64,000 bases of DNA from CBDDBK01 sp965225715 (GTDB lineage: Bacteria > Bacteroidota > Bacteroidia > Cytophagales > Flammeovirgaceae), in contig CBDDBK010000002.1 in the NCBI GenBank assembly GCA_965225715.1, positions 682,001 to 746,000 on the forward strand, given 5' to 3'. Every line of letters begins with the position of its first letter. Positions within the stretch are counted from its first letter, which is position 1. The notes beneath the pieces were generated by a model. That model was given only the letters and a program-made list of their open reading frames with translations. It did no database searches and was not told where the DNA came from. The position numbers and the translations under genes were made by a program. Shown here in pieces: positions 1 to 9,419 of the stretch.

Positions 1-138
1 ACTATAAGATTATAAATTTGGTTATCAAAGAAATAAATCATCAAAGTAGTTGTTTAATCATGCATTGTTCTTTTCAGCTTATTTCTTGAATAGTTATCCT
101 CCATTTTTTTCAATGATAAATTGCTTTTGCCAAAAATG

Positions 139-1134
139 TTAACCCTTTCTCCCCAATTGTATAATTTCTTGGACTCGTTTTTCAGAAATAGTAAGTGATT
201 TTGAGATAATATCTATTGAAATTCCATTCTTATAAAGTCCGAATACAGCTTCTATTTCTTTTTTTTCTCTGCCTATTTCTATACCTTCGGCTTTGCCTTC
301 GGCTTTGCCTTCGGCTTTGCCTTCGGCTTTGCCTTCGGCTTTGCCTTCGGCTCTGCCTTCGGCTCTGCCTTCGGCTCTGCCTTCGGCTTTGCCTTCGGCT
401 CTGCCTTCGGCTTTTTCTTTCTTTAAACTTCTACGCTTATAAGCTACAATACCCCTCTCCCGACTAACCCCATCCCAGTATTTATCGTAGGCTTCTAACT
501 CTGCCTCACTGAAACTGGACTCTTCTAAAATATCCAAAGCCTTACGCGTGTGCTCATCTTCAATTAAAGCAAGAGGTATATCTTGAGTGCCGTCTTTGAT
601 CTCTGTCAAAAATCTAAGCCATAAAATATGCATCTTTTTCTCAGAAATACTCTGAGCTTTAAAATTAGGCAACTCTATAAATATCATCTCTATACCTTCA
701 ATTTTCTCTTCGGGTTTATCCACTCTTAGGGTAGCATAATGATGATAATAATCCTTGGATCTGCTAAAGGTATCAGCAATTAAGCTTAAAGTATAAACAG
801 GCATCAGTGTTTCATAAAGTTGTCCTCTTTTTATTTGTCTGGAATAAGCTTTGGTCGTATTATACAAAACCCGGTGTTTAAAATCTGATGTCCATTCATT
901 TTGCATTTCTACAATAAATTGGCGTTTGTGATTGTCAGTGCATTTCACATCAACTATAGAATTCTTGGCAGTTGGCTGGCTGGGCACCTGCTCAGGCGAA
1001 AGATAACTAATACTTTTGATGAACTGGCCTTCTTGAAAAGGTAATAAGGCATTTAAAAAACTGATTAATAAATCCTTATGTTCACCAAATATTTTTTTAA
1101 AGGTTAAATCATTCTTGGGATCTAAATATTTCAT
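139..1134 (-). CDS. Rpn family recombination-promoting nuclease / PD-(D/E)XK transposase-like protein
   Basis: 331 aa. The N-terminus (MKYLDPKNDLTFKKIFGEHK) and the motif NSIVDVKC followed by FIVEMQ match the Rpn/PDDEXK transposase-like family common in Bacteroidota. The likely nuclease residues are D62, E76 and Q78 (D...ExQ). Members act as DNA endonucleases linked to recombination or phage defence. Residues about 240-285 are a run of eleven AEG units, mostly AEGR or AEGK, before a short C-terminal helical tail (ISIDIISKSLTISEKRVQEIIQ). The run is encoded by a 12-bp tandem repeat, so its length probably varies between strains. The gene stands alone; the next gene diverges 650 bp away. Family call is confident; the exact role is not known. 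Confidence 0.88.
   Translation of the reverse strand: MKYLDPKNDLTFKKIFGEHKDLLISFLNALLPFQEGQFIKSISYLSPEQVPSQPTAKNSIVDVKCTDNHKRQFIVEMQNEWTSDFKHRVLYNTTKAYSRQIKRGQLYETLMPVYTLSLIADTFSRSKDYYHHYATLRVDKPEEKIEGIEMIFIELPNFKAQSISEKKMHILWLRFLTEIKDGTQDIPLALIEDEHTRKALDILEESSFSEAELEAYDKYWDGVSRERGIVAYKRRSLKKEKAEGRAEGKAEGRAEGRAEGRAEGKAEGKAEGKAEGKAEGKAEGIEIGREKKEIEAVFGLYKNGISIDIISKSLTISEKRVQEIIQLGRKG
284..413 (-). repeat. 12-bp coding minisatellite in the Rpn gene
   Basis: About eleven head-to-tail copies of a 12-bp unit (plus strand GCCTTCGGCTTT or GCCTTCGGCTCT). It encodes AEGK or AEGR and is in frame throughout, so changes in copy number alter linker length without breaking the protein. It is distinctly more G+C rich than the flanking DNA. 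Confidence 0.9.
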
Positions 1135-1779
1135 TGGACAAGTTGATTAATGTTCAAAGGATAATTTAAACTATCTCAATTTTAGAAATCTATACTAAGC
1201 AATTTTTTTAAATGAATACTAAACTCTATGTACTACTTTTAGAATTTTCTTATAATAAAAACAACTTAAGAGTTAACTTATTGATAATAGAAAGTTTATA
1301 AAATAAAACTTAAAGGTTATATGTGATTTTTTAAATTAAAAATATATTAAAAATCACATATTTATAGTCTTTATAAGAAAAACTCTATGTATTATTTTTC
1401 TTACAGAAGATAAAAATCTTAAAATATAAATTATTGAAAATCAAATCTTGTTAAAAAACTTTACAACAATATAAACTCTATTTAAAAAAGAAATTTTATA
1501 TTTTTCTATCGTGTGAAATAATATTTTAATTAAATAGACAAATGAAAAGATTAATATTTGGTATTGAAGTAACAATACTTCAGTAAAAAATTATAATTTT
1601 ATATAAATTATTGATAATCAATAATTTATATTTTAACCCTTTCAATTTATAAAGATTTGATTATAAGTATTTTATGATTTTTTAAGATCATAAAATTCTA
1701 AAAATTTGAAAATTTACCGAAGTATTGAAGTAATAAAGTTGTACCTTAATTAAAAATATATTAAACAAATTAGTATTAA
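1135..1779. other. Long A+T-rich intergenic region between divergent genes
   Basis: 645 bp with no credible gene. It holds one R2-type repeat (about 1246-1386). The 12-mer GTATTGAAGTAA occurs at 1561-1572, within a small GAAGTA/TACTTC hairpin, and again at 1722-1733, about 50 bp before the next start codon. This could be a regulatory motif but is unproven. Confidence 0.5.
1246..1386. repeat. R2 MITE-like repeat
   Basis: Starts TTTTCTTATAATAAAA and ends TTTATAAGAAAA, so the ends are inverted. Interior words such as GAGTTAACTTATTGATAAT and TTTATAAAATAAAACTTA recur in the copies at 15974 and 44536. ACTCTATGTA occurs just outside both ends (1222-1231 and 1382-1391); it might be a target duplication, though the left copy lies 14 bp out. 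Confidence 0.5.
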
Positions 1780-3828
1780 ATGATGAAAATATATAATTAT
1801 TTTATTATCATATCTTTAGGTTTAAATATTCTTAACCTTAATATTTTTGCTCAAGATAAGAATGCTCAAGATAAAAAGAAACTTTTTTTTAATAAAGTTA
1901 AAAAACTGTCTACTGAAAAAACTGTTTTACGTCCTAATACTATTAATTTTCATACTATTAATAAATCTTATTATATTGATAAAAAACAACTTTCCCAAAT
2001 AAAATTATATGAAAACCAACAAGATGAAGATAATTTATTTTCTGCTCTTTATCATTATATAGAAAACTTTAGTGTAGAAAATTTTAGTTCTAATGGAGAC
2101 ATGTTGTTAATTTGGAAATTAGCCCGTTTATCGGAGTACAAAAATTTTAAAGGTCTTAGTAGAGATTTATATCGTCTTATTATTAAACACCATCGCGACT
2201 CATTGTCTTCAGCATTAAAAAAATACCAAAACATTATTAATTTTAGAGAACCAAATTATACAGATATTAGCTATTATTATGAATTGGTTGGGAAAATAAA
2301 GGCTGTTGATACTATTCATGTACCTAAAGATATTATGCTCGATATGGGCGAAGAGATTAATTCACCTTTTCCTGATTATGGTTTAACAATTGGGCACAAT
2401 GATAACATTATGTATTTTTCTTCTGAAAGAATACCAGAGTCTATTGATAACCTTTTAGGTTTTAAACAAAAAACAGATGAAAATTTATACGTCTCTTACC
2501 GTTTAGATGATGGTTATTGGTCAGAGGCTAAACCATTAGAGGAACTAAATACCAGATATAAGGAAGGCTCTCCTTCTATAAGTGAAGATGGTAATATTTT
2601 AGTTTTTACCCGTTGTCATACCCAAGAAAGTTTTGGTAATTGTGATTTATATATTTGTTATTGGCAAGAAGATAATACCGAAGAAGGGGGCTATTGGTTA
2701 GAAGCTCAAAATATGGGAGCTATCATTAATAGTTATGCTTGGGATTCACATCCTGCCCTTGTAGATTTGGGCGATACATTATTCTTATATTTTGCTTCGG
2801 ATAGACGAGGTGGTTTTGGTGGAACAGATATATATTATTCTTATTTGGATAAAAATGACCCCCAAAAACCTAAATGGACAAAAGTTAAAAATTTAGGACC
2901 TTATATTAACAGCCAATTTAATGAAGTTAGTCCTTTTATTAATAAAAGTTATAAAAATGTATTGTATTTTAGTTCAGATGCTCAACTTATTAATTTTGGA
3001 GATTTTGATATTTTTAAAACCTTTAAAGTTAATGGAAAATGGATAGAACCTAAGAATGTAGGTCCTTTAGTTAACGGAAAAGGAAGTGAATTTTACTTCA
3101 CTATAGACAGTCGCTCTTTACAGCTATTTTATGCCCGTTCTGAAAAAGATGATATCGAAAACTTAGATCTACATTCCTTTCATTTACCTATGGAAGCTAA
3201 ACCCAATAATATTATCAGATTTTCTGGTCGGGTTGTAGAACCAGTAACAGGTGAAGTTTTTACAGGAAAAGTTAGTATTATTGATTTAGATGAAGGTACT
3301 CCGGTGGCTCCAAGATACTTGAAAAAAGATGCTGCTTTTGAGTTCGAACTTATTAATCAAAGAAATTATTTATTGGTGGTAGAAGGTTTGAATTTTTTTC
3401 GAGTTGAAAAAGACTTTTTTTTAGATGGAGATACCGAACTAGATATAGAAGTAAATAGTATTAAAAGAAGTATTACCTTTCAGTCTATTGATTTTAAAAA
3501 AGGTAAAAGTGATATACTAGCTCAAATGGAAAATAATCTTCATACGATTATTGATTTTTTAAACGATCATGATGATTATTATTTAGAAGTTATAGGTCAC
3601 ACAGATTCCGATGGCGATGTTCTTTTAAATCTTAAACTTTCACAAGAACGAGCAAAAAATATTAAGATTTATCTCTTAAAATATGGAGGGTTTAAAGAAG
3701 ACAGAATTATTTCAAATGGCTTAGGCAATACTAAACCGCTTATAAAACTAGCTAAAACAGAAGAAGAAAAAAAACTAAACAGACGAGTTGAATTTAATAT
3801 TATACATAAACGCTTTTGGAGATATTAA
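1780..3828 (+). CDS. PD40 beta-propeller / OmpA C-terminal outer-membrane protein
   Basis: 682 aa. A signal peptide ends near residue 24 (LNLNIFAQ). A helical region lies at about 25-180. PD40-like propeller strands follow at about 195-450, for example YGLTIGHNDNIMYFSSER, GSPSISEDGNILVFTR and FASDRRGGFGGTDIYYS. A carboxypeptidase-regulatory-like beta domain spans about 480-560, and an OmpA peptidoglycan-binding domain about 570-680 (VIGHTDSDGD, LSQERAKNI, NRRVEFNI). This order resembles the PorE/OmpA proteins that tie the type IX secretion or gliding machinery to peptidoglycan, but no other T9SS gene is nearby, so the specific role is inference. The start gives a normal signal peptide. Confidence 0.87.
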   Translation: MMKIYNYFIIISLGLNILNLNIFAQDKNAQDKKKLFFNKVKKLSTEKTVLRPNTINFHTINKSYYIDKKQLSQIKLYENQQDEDNLFSALYHYIENFSVENFSSNGDMLLIWKLARLSEYKNFKGLSRDLYRLIIKHHRDSLSSALKKYQNIINFREPNYTDISYYYELVGKIKAVDTIHVPKDIMLDMGEEINSPFPDYGLTIGHNDNIMYFSSERIPESIDNLLGFKQKTDENLYVSYRLDDGYWSEAKPLEELNTRYKEGSPSISEDGNILVFTRCHTQESFGNCDLYICYWQEDNTEEGGYWLEAQNMGAIINSYAWDSHPALVDLGDTLFLYFASDRRGGFGGTDIYYSYLDKNDPQKPKWTKVKNLGPYINSQFNEVSPFINKSYKNVLYFSSDAQLINFGDFDIFKTFKVNGKWIEPKNVGPLVNGKGSEFYFTIDSRSLQLFYARSEKDDIENLDLHSFHLPMEAKPNNIIRFSGRVVEPVTGEVFTGKVSIIDLDEGTPVAPRYLKKDAAFEFELINQRNYLLVVEGLNFFRVEKDFFLDGDTELDIEVNSIKRSITFQSIDFKKGKSDILAQMENNLHTIIDFLNDHDDYYLEVIGHTDSDGDVLLNLKLSQERAKNIKIYLLKYGGFKEDRIISNGLGNTKPLIKLAKTEEEKKLNRRVEFNIIHKRFWRY

Positions 3829-4069
3829 AGATAACTTTTTATTATTTACAATATAAAACTATGATAATCAAATTTTTATAATAAAATGTTTTTTGTTTTT
3901 TATATTCATAAGTAACTGATAATATGGGTAGATAGGGTCTTGCCTTGCTGTTAAAAATAAGAAAAGCCTATTCATAGTTACGGTTAAAATCCAAATAAAA
4001 TTGGTTTTTTTTCTGTTTGAGACACTATAAGAGCTTATTTAAATATCCTTATTTTATCTGCTTAAAATC

Positions 4070-5077
4070 ATGTTTATTATTCCTAAACGTATACTTATTT
4101 CACGAACTGATAATATTGGGGATGTAGTTTTAACCTTACCTTTATTGGGTTATTTAAAAAGTATAGCTAAAGATACTACAATAGGTTTTATCGCTAAAAA
4201 TTATGTTAAAGATGTTTTAAAAAATTGCCTATTCGTTAATGAAATTATTTCCAAAGAAGACCTTTTAAAAGATCCAAAACAGCTAAAAGAGTTTAACGCA
4301 GAAGTTATTTTATTTATTTTTCCTGACAAAGAAATAGCTAAAATAGCTAAAATAGCTAAAATTCCTTTAAGAATAGGGACTAGTCATCGGTTTTTTCATT
4401 GGTTATATTTAAATAAGCGCATTAATTTTACGCGTAAAAAATCGAGTCTGCATGAAGCTCAGCTTAATTTTAAATTACTTGAAGGATTAAATATAAAAAA
4501 AAAACCTAATCTTCAGGAATTAAGCCAATATTATGGCTTTAAAGTAGATAATCCTTCTCTAAAACTTCAGGATCTCATAATACCCAATAAGTTTAACCTT
4601 ATCATTCATCCAAAGTCTAAAGGCAGTGCACGAGAATGGAATTTAAAATATTATTTTACTTTGGTAAAAAAACTACATCCATCAAGATTTCATGTTTTTA
4701 TCACAGGTACAAAAATCGAAGAACAGGCTGTCCTTCATGATCTACCAGAATTAGTTAATCTACCTCAAGTTACAAATTTGATGGGATTTTTTTCATTAAC
4801 CGAACTTATGCAATTTATTTCGATAAGTGATGGTTTAATTGCTTGTAGTACAGGACCTTTACATCTTTCTGCTGCCTTAGGAAAATTGACAATAGGTATT
4901 TTCCCTCCCATGAAGCCTATCGATCCAAGTCGTTGGAAAGCTATTGGTAAACAGGCGCATTATCTCTGTATAAATAAGGTTTGCTCTTTATGTAAAAAAA
5001 CCTCTAATTGCTTATGTATTAATGAAATTTTGCCTAATGATGTTTTTAATTTTATCGAAAAATATTTTCCTAATTAA
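4070..5077 (+). CDS. Glycosyltransferase family 9 (heptosyltransferase-like)
   Basis: 335 aa, normal for the family. The N-terminus IPKRILISRTDNIGDVVLTL is the classic GT9 opening. NLIIHPKSKGSAREWN (about 177-192) and ACSTGPLHLSAALG (about 259-272) are the nucleotide-sugar binding motifs. These enzymes add heptose or a similar sugar to the lipopolysaccharide core at the inner membrane. Several Cys residues near the C-terminus (KVCSLCKKTSNCLC) are unusual but seen in some relatives. An IAKIAKIAK triplet at about 85-93 comes from a 12-bp repeat. lpxB and rmlC-type genes lie downstream, consistent with envelope synthesis. The acceptor sugar cannot be told. Confidence 0.87.
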   Translation: MFIIPKRILISRTDNIGDVVLTLPLLGYLKSIAKDTTIGFIAKNYVKDVLKNCLFVNEIISKEDLLKDPKQLKEFNAEVILFIFPDKEIAKIAKIAKIPLRIGTSHRFFHWLYLNKRINFTRKKSSLHEAQLNFKLLEGLNIKKKPNLQELSQYYGFKVDNPSLKLQDLIIPNKFNLIIHPKSKGSAREWNLKYYFTLVKKLHPSRFHVFITGTKIEEQAVLHDLPELVNLPQVTNLMGFFSLTELMQFISISDGLIACSTGPLHLSAALGKLTIGIFPPMKPIDPSRWKAIGKQAHYLCINKVCSLCKKTSNCLCINEILPNDVFNFIEKYFPN

Positions 5078-5142
5078 ATTCAAAACATCTAAATATATTT
5101 GTTTCTTATTTAAATTAATAGTACTGCAGTCATAAATGTATA

Positions 5143-5544
5143 AAGGGCTTTCTTATAAACAATTTATGCTCCTAAGCCACTGCAAAAGTTTAGAAAACTT
5201 GTCTTGAAATAACTGGATCTGAGCAAGCATATTTTTAGTGTTTGTCTTCTTTAGAAGTTTAATTATCAGGGTTCTGCATACAGATAAAACCCCGGTCATC
5301 GCCTTTTCTTTAGTTCTTAATTGATCCTCTTTGTAATAGAGCTATAATCAAACTAAGCAACACAAAGGCAAAGTCCAGCTTCTTACCTCTATTATCCCTT
5401 AAATCTAAACCTGAATAATTTTGTATTTTCCGATAAAATGATGTTACTTGCATCTTGTGAGTGTAGATTTATATGAATGTTACGATTAAATAAACATAAA
5501 TATACACTATTTTACACGCACATTTTTTTTATAAGAAAACCCTT
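5143..5544 (-). mobile_element. Internally deleted ISAs1 derivative (MITE-like)
   Basis: 402 bp bounded by inverted ends AAGGGCTTTCTTATAAAC and TTATAAGAAAACCCTT. Read on the minus strand, about 210 bp match the 5' end of the ISAs1 copy at 44696-45814, including the leader and start of the transposase up to the codons for IIALL. It then jumps directly to the last 185 bp of that copy. The central part of the transposase, with its catalytic core, is gone. It could move only with a transposase supplied from elsewhere. No clean target duplication is seen. Confidence 0.88.
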
Positions 5545-5921
5545 ACTTAATATAGAATATAGCAAAACATTTTGTAATCCCTAATCTAAGACTTTCTATC
5601 TCGAACTTCTGATGGTGTTTTAGAAATATGAGACAAAATATTTGACTGAAAGTCTTTTTTTGTTATCATTGTTTCTACAATGGACATTGGGTATGATTTG
5701 GTTAGTGAAATAATTGGAAATTAAATGCTTGCAAATTTACCCATGTTTTTTATTTTCCAAATTTATTTTTAAATAACTTCATATAGTCATCTCAAATAGA
5801 AAAAAGATTTTTTAGATATTATAAGTTATTGACAATAAGAAAATACGCTCTCTTTATTATCAAATACTAAGGCTATAAAGACTATTAAAATATTCATTAT
5901 CATATACACTATACTTAAATC
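5545..5921. other. Intergenic region with one R1 repeat
   Basis: After the deleted ISAs1 element this stretch holds an R1 copy (5782-5877). A 33-codon minus-strand ORF lies at about 5600-5700 (MSIVETMITKKDFQSNILSH...). I do not recognise it and it is probably a gene fragment. No other gene is seen. Confidence 0.45.
5782..5877 (+). repeat. R1 dispersed repeat
   Basis: Begins TATAGTCATCTCAAATAGAAAA, followed by the R1 core AAAGATTTTTTAGATATTAT, and ends GGCTATA. Its first half is almost identical to the copy at 28422. Confidence 0.75.
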
Positions 5922-6824
5922 ATGAAATTCAAATATAATTTTTTTTATCTATTGATGCTTTTTATCTCATTAGCTTGTGAAGAAGTTATCCAATTAGATA
6001 TTCCATTAAGTCAAGAAACTGTAATAGTAATAGATGCTATTTTAAATAATTCAAGTATGCCCCAAACTATTATTTTAACTCAGTCTAGTGATTTATTAGA
6101 TATAGGCTCTATACCTGTTGTTAATAATGCTTCAGTAAGCGTTATAAATTTAACTAATGATAACATATTTATCTTTTCTGAAGAAGAAAATTCAGGTAAA
6201 TATACATGGTTACCAAATGAAAATGAACCTGATAGCCTTGGCTTAGTGGGTGATGAATTTGTCTTAAATATTACAATTGAAGAAGATAATTATTCAGCTT
6301 TTAGTCAAATAAAAAGAACAACAACGGTAGACAGTTTTGATTTTAAAACATCTAAAGATTTTTTTACAGGAGGAGTATTTGAAGGCGAATATGAAGTTGA
6401 GTTTTTTGCTACAGACCCTGAAGGAGAAGGTGATACTTATTGGGTCAGAACTTATAGAAATGAAGAGTTTGAATTTGATCCAAATGAAATAGTTGTTACT
6501 TATGATGCAAGTTTTAATCCCGGAGGTAGTTTTGATGGGAATTTATTTATCCCTCCTATTAGAATGATTCCAGAAATATTTGTAGACGGAGATTCCGTTG
6601 AAGTAGAACTGTATTCCATTACCAATGAAACTTTTTTATTTTTAACTCAAATTTCTGAACAAAGTCAAGCTACTCAAGGTTTATTTGCAGTACCCATTGC
6701 TAATGTATTGACCAATATTTTTAAAGTAGATTCCAATGGTGGTGTCCAAGCTACTGGTTTTTTTGCTGTTTGTGGACGCACAACTAATACTTTTATTGTT
6801 GATTCTGATAAGCTCAATAATTGA
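5922..6824 (+). CDS. DUF4249 family lipoprotein
   Basis: 300 aa. The N-terminus MKFKYNFFYLLMLFISLACEE is a lipoprotein signal with lipobox SLAC; Cys19 would be lipidated. The mature part (VIQLDIPLSQETVIVIDAIL, then short beta strands and DPEGEGDTYWVRTYRNEEF) has the layout of DUF4249. These surface lipoproteins of Bacteroidota are encoded beside a TonB-dependent receptor and are thought to help it capture ligand. Here the receptor follows 37 bp downstream on the same strand, so the two are probably co-transcribed. DUF4249 more often follows its receptor; the order is reversed here. The ligand is unknown. Confidence 0.85.
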   Translation: MKFKYNFFYLLMLFISLACEEVIQLDIPLSQETVIVIDAILNNSSMPQTIILTQSSDLLDIGSIPVVNNASVSVINLTNDNIFIFSEEENSGKYTWLPNENEPDSLGLVGDEFVLNITIEEDNYSAFSQIKRTTTVDSFDFKTSKDFFTGGVFEGEYEVEFFATDPEGEGDTYWVRTYRNEEFEFDPNEIVVTYDASFNPGGSFDGNLFIPPIRMIPEIFVDGDSVEVELYSITNETFLFLTQISEQSQATQGLFAVPIANVLTNIFKVDSNGGVQATGFFAVCGRTTNTFIVDSDKLNN

Positions 6825-6861
6825 ATTTATAAAATTATTGTTTAACCTTAATTATATTTTT

Positions 6862-9237
6862 ATGATTACTACCATCAAGAAAATTAGCTTTTTTGGTCTA
6901 TTTTTTTTAGTTAATACAATTTTAGCCCAATCTTCTCAATATAAATTTAGTGGTTATATTCGTGATGCCAAAAATGGAGAAGATCTTATCGGTGCTACTG
7001 TGTATGTTAAAGAAATCGAAAATGGTACCACTACAAATATTTATGGCTTTTACTCTTTGACACTTCCTAAAGGAGTTTATAATATTGTTATTCAATATGT
7101 TGGATATTCAAAACAGGAATTCCAACTTACTTTAGATAATAATATTCAAAAAAATATAGAACTTAGTAATGAAAAGTTTCTTGAAGAAATTATAGTCAGA
7201 GAAGAAAAAGAAGATCAGAATCTTTTAGAACTAAATACAGGTACGAATCAATTAAGTATCCAAACATTAAAAAGTTTACCTGCTTTATTAGGTGAAGTTG
7301 ACGTGATTAGAGGTTTAACACTTTTACCAGGTGTTACAACTGTTGGTGAGGGTGCTACAGGCTTTAATGTACGTGGAGGACGTATCGGAGAAAACTTGAT
7401 ATTACTTGATGATGCACCGGTATATAACAGTGCTCATCTTTTGGGTTTTTTTTCAATTTTTAATCCTGATGCTGTTAAAGATGTTAAACTTTATAAAGCA
7501 GGGATACCAGCTCGATATGGCGGTAGAGCATCTTCTGTTTTAGATGTTAGAATGAAAGAAGGAAATAATAAAGCCTTGAATGTCAAAGGAGGAATAGGTA
7601 CTGTTTTTAGTCGTTTTTCGGTAGAAGCACCTATTGTTGAAGATAAAGCTTCTTTTATCTTAGCTGGTAGACGCTCTTATATAGATATACTTTTGGCACC
7701 ATTTTTAAATAATAATTTGAGTGATTTAAAGATTAACTATTATGATTTAACAGCTAAAGTTAATTATGCACCTTCGGACAAAAACAGGTTATTTATTTCC
7801 AGTTATTTTGGACGCGATATAAATTCTGTTCCAAATGCTTTTAAAGCGACCTGGGGTAATCAAACAGCTACATTTCGTTGGAATCATATTTTTAATAATA
7901 ATCTTTTTAGCAACTTAGTTTTTTATTACAGTAACTTTACATACGAATTAGGTTTTGGTAGCGGAGAAAACACATTTGATTGGAATGCCGATATCATCAA
8001 CTATGGTTCTAAGTTTACTTTTGATTATTATTTAAGTACTAAAACTCTTTTCAATTTTGGAGTAGAAAGTATTTATTACATTTTTAAACCCGGTTCTACT
8101 TCTGCAGTAAATGCGGGTGAAAACAGTGTTTCTATGTTGCCACGTCAGTACGCACTTGAATCGGGTATTTATTTTAGTAGTGAACAAAAAATAACCAATA
8201 CTATTGATTTAAGTTATGGTTTGAGATATTCATTATATAACTATTTAGGTGCCGGCACAGTCTATGAGTACAAAGATACTGAAGATGGTGTACGGGATAG
8301 TTTAGTCAGCACCGGCCAAGCCAGTAGAGGTCAATCAATTGCCTTCTACAAAAACTTTGAACCTCGTATACTTTTAAATTTTCGATTAAACCTACGTAGC
8401 TCAATTAAGTTAAGTTACGATCGTACTGCACAATACATTCATTTGCTTTCCAATACCGCAGCATCTACCCCATTGGATATTTGGCGTTCTAGTACCAATA
8501 ATATTGAACCTGAAATAGTTGATCAATATTCAATTGGTTACTTTTATAACTTTTCTAATAATAGTATTCAAACTTCTGTACAAATTTATAATAAAGAATT
8601 TAAAAATGTTGTCGAATATATTAATGGAGCAAGTTTACTTTTAAATACTTTGATAGAAGCTGATCTTTTTTCTGTTAAAGGACGTGCTTATGGTTTGGAA
8701 TTACTTGTAGAAAAGAAAAAAGGCAAATGGCAAGGCTGGTTAGCGTATACTTTGAGTAGAACGGAATTAAAAACACCTGCTTTTAATCAAAATAATTGGT
8801 ACCCAACCCGCTATGATCAAACGCATAATTTAACTATTGTATCATTTTATGATATTAACGATCGTATCCGTTTAAGTGGAACTTTTACTTATATCTCTGG
8901 AACTCCTACAACTATACCAACTAATCGTGTACAAATACAAGGCTTTACCTTGCCTTATTCACCTGAAAATGTTCGTAATAACTATAGAATAGAACCCTAC
9001 CACAGACTTGATTTTGGTGTAGAAGTTCATCGAAAAAAATTGAACCGTAAAGGTGTAAAACCTAAAAATGATGGCTTTTGGGTACTTTCTCTTTATAATA
9101 TTTACCTTAGGAAAAATCCCTATTCTGTGTATTTAAATAATACAGATCAAGGTCTAGCTAAAGAGAATTTAACAGCTACAAAATTAAGCATATTGGCAAC
9201 GATTATCCCATCTATAAGCTATAATTTTAACTTTTAA
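6862..9237 (+). CDS. TonB-dependent outer-membrane receptor with carboxypeptidase-like N-domain
   Basis: 791 aa from the ATG at 6862. The longer in-frame reading from 6736 runs back into the DUF4249 gene and is rejected because a proper signal peptide begins at MITTIKKISFFGLFFLVNTILAQ. Residues about 27-115 form a CarboxypepD_reg-like domain (YKFSGYIRDAKNGEDLIGATVYV). A plug domain follows (GEVDVIRGLTLLPGVTTVGE, GFNVRGGRIGENLILLDDAP), then a beta-barrel to the C-terminus ending in aromatic residues (SYNFNF). The family imports ligands such as siderophores or glycans using TonB-ExbB-ExbD energy. The preceding DUF4249 lipoprotein is its likely partner. A strong terminator follows directly. Confidence 0.93.
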   Translation: MITTIKKISFFGLFFLVNTILAQSSQYKFSGYIRDAKNGEDLIGATVYVKEIENGTTTNIYGFYSLTLPKGVYNIVIQYVGYSKQEFQLTLDNNIQKNIELSNEKFLEEIIVREEKEDQNLLELNTGTNQLSIQTLKSLPALLGEVDVIRGLTLLPGVTTVGEGATGFNVRGGRIGENLILLDDAPVYNSAHLLGFFSIFNPDAVKDVKLYKAGIPARYGGRASSVLDVRMKEGNNKALNVKGGIGTVFSRFSVEAPIVEDKASFILAGRRSYIDILLAPFLNNNLSDLKINYYDLTAKVNYAPSDKNRLFISSYFGRDINSVPNAFKATWGNQTATFRWNHIFNNNLFSNLVFYYSNFTYELGFGSGENTFDWNADIINYGSKFTFDYYLSTKTLFNFGVESIYYIFKPGSTSAVNAGENSVSMLPRQYALESGIYFSSEQKITNTIDLSYGLRYSLYNYLGAGTVYEYKDTEDGVRDSLVSTGQASRGQSIAFYKNFEPRILLNFRLNLRSSIKLSYDRTAQYIHLLSNTAASTPLDIWRSSTNNIEPEIVDQYSIGYFYNFSNNSIQTSVQIYNKEFKNVVEYINGASLLLNTLIEADLFSVKGRAYGLELLVEKKKGKWQGWLAYTLSRTELKTPAFNQNNWYPTRYDQTHNLTIVSFYDINDRIRLSGTFTYISGTPTTIPTNRVQIQGFTLPYSPENVRNNYRIEPYHRLDFGVEVHRKKLNRKGVKPKNDGFWVLSLYNIYLRKNPYSVYLNNTDQGLAKENLTATKLSILATIIPSISYNFNF

Positions 9238-9289
9238 GACATTTTGTCTGTTTTTGTTAAAATTATAAAACAAAAACAGACAAAATGTC
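9238..9289 (+). terminator. Perfect 21-bp stem hairpin after the TonB receptor
   Basis: The arms GACATTTTGTCTGTTTTTGTT and its exact complement are separated by a 10-base loop, and the stem starts at the base after the receptor stop codon. The arm is followed by TTGTTTTTG. The stem is far longer than needed for termination. Confidence 0.75.
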
Positions 9290-9311
9290 TTGTTTTTGTT
9301 AACAAAAACAA
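9290..9311. repeat. 22-bp perfect palindrome abutting the terminator
   Basis: The halves TTGTTTTTGTT and AACAAAAACAA are exact complements, touching the preceding hairpin. It reuses the TTTTTGTT/AACAAAAA words of the hairpin arms, so alternative foldings are possible. Confidence 0.6.
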
Positions 9312-9419
9312 TTGGTATTTTAATTGTATAATTATAGAGGCAGAGCAGATGAGATTTTTAAAATTGATGCTCACTAGATTACTTAATTTTTTAACTTTAA
9401 CTTAAATACTAATTATATC

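Noticed and set aside
284..413. Possible CRISPR array
   Set aside because: Period is 12 bp with no spacers; it is coding in frame. The 108-bp array at 30263 also has no spacers.
216..467. 83-codon plus-strand ORF rich in Leu-Cys-Arg
   Set aside because: It is the antisense reading of the AEG minisatellite in the Rpn gene; its repetitive composition comes from the 12-bp repeat.
1780..3828. Calling the OmpA protein PorE of the type IX secretion system
   Set aside because: Domain order fits partly, but no T9SS gene is near and PD40/OmpA proteins are numerous in Bacteroidota.
5600..5700. 33-codon minus-strand ORF as a small gene
   Set aside because: No homologous family recognised and it lies among repeat debris; kept only as a note.
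6736..6861. Upstream extension of the TonB receptor
   Set aside because: It overlaps the DUF4249 gene in another frame and would place a second hydrophobic stretch before a good signal peptide.
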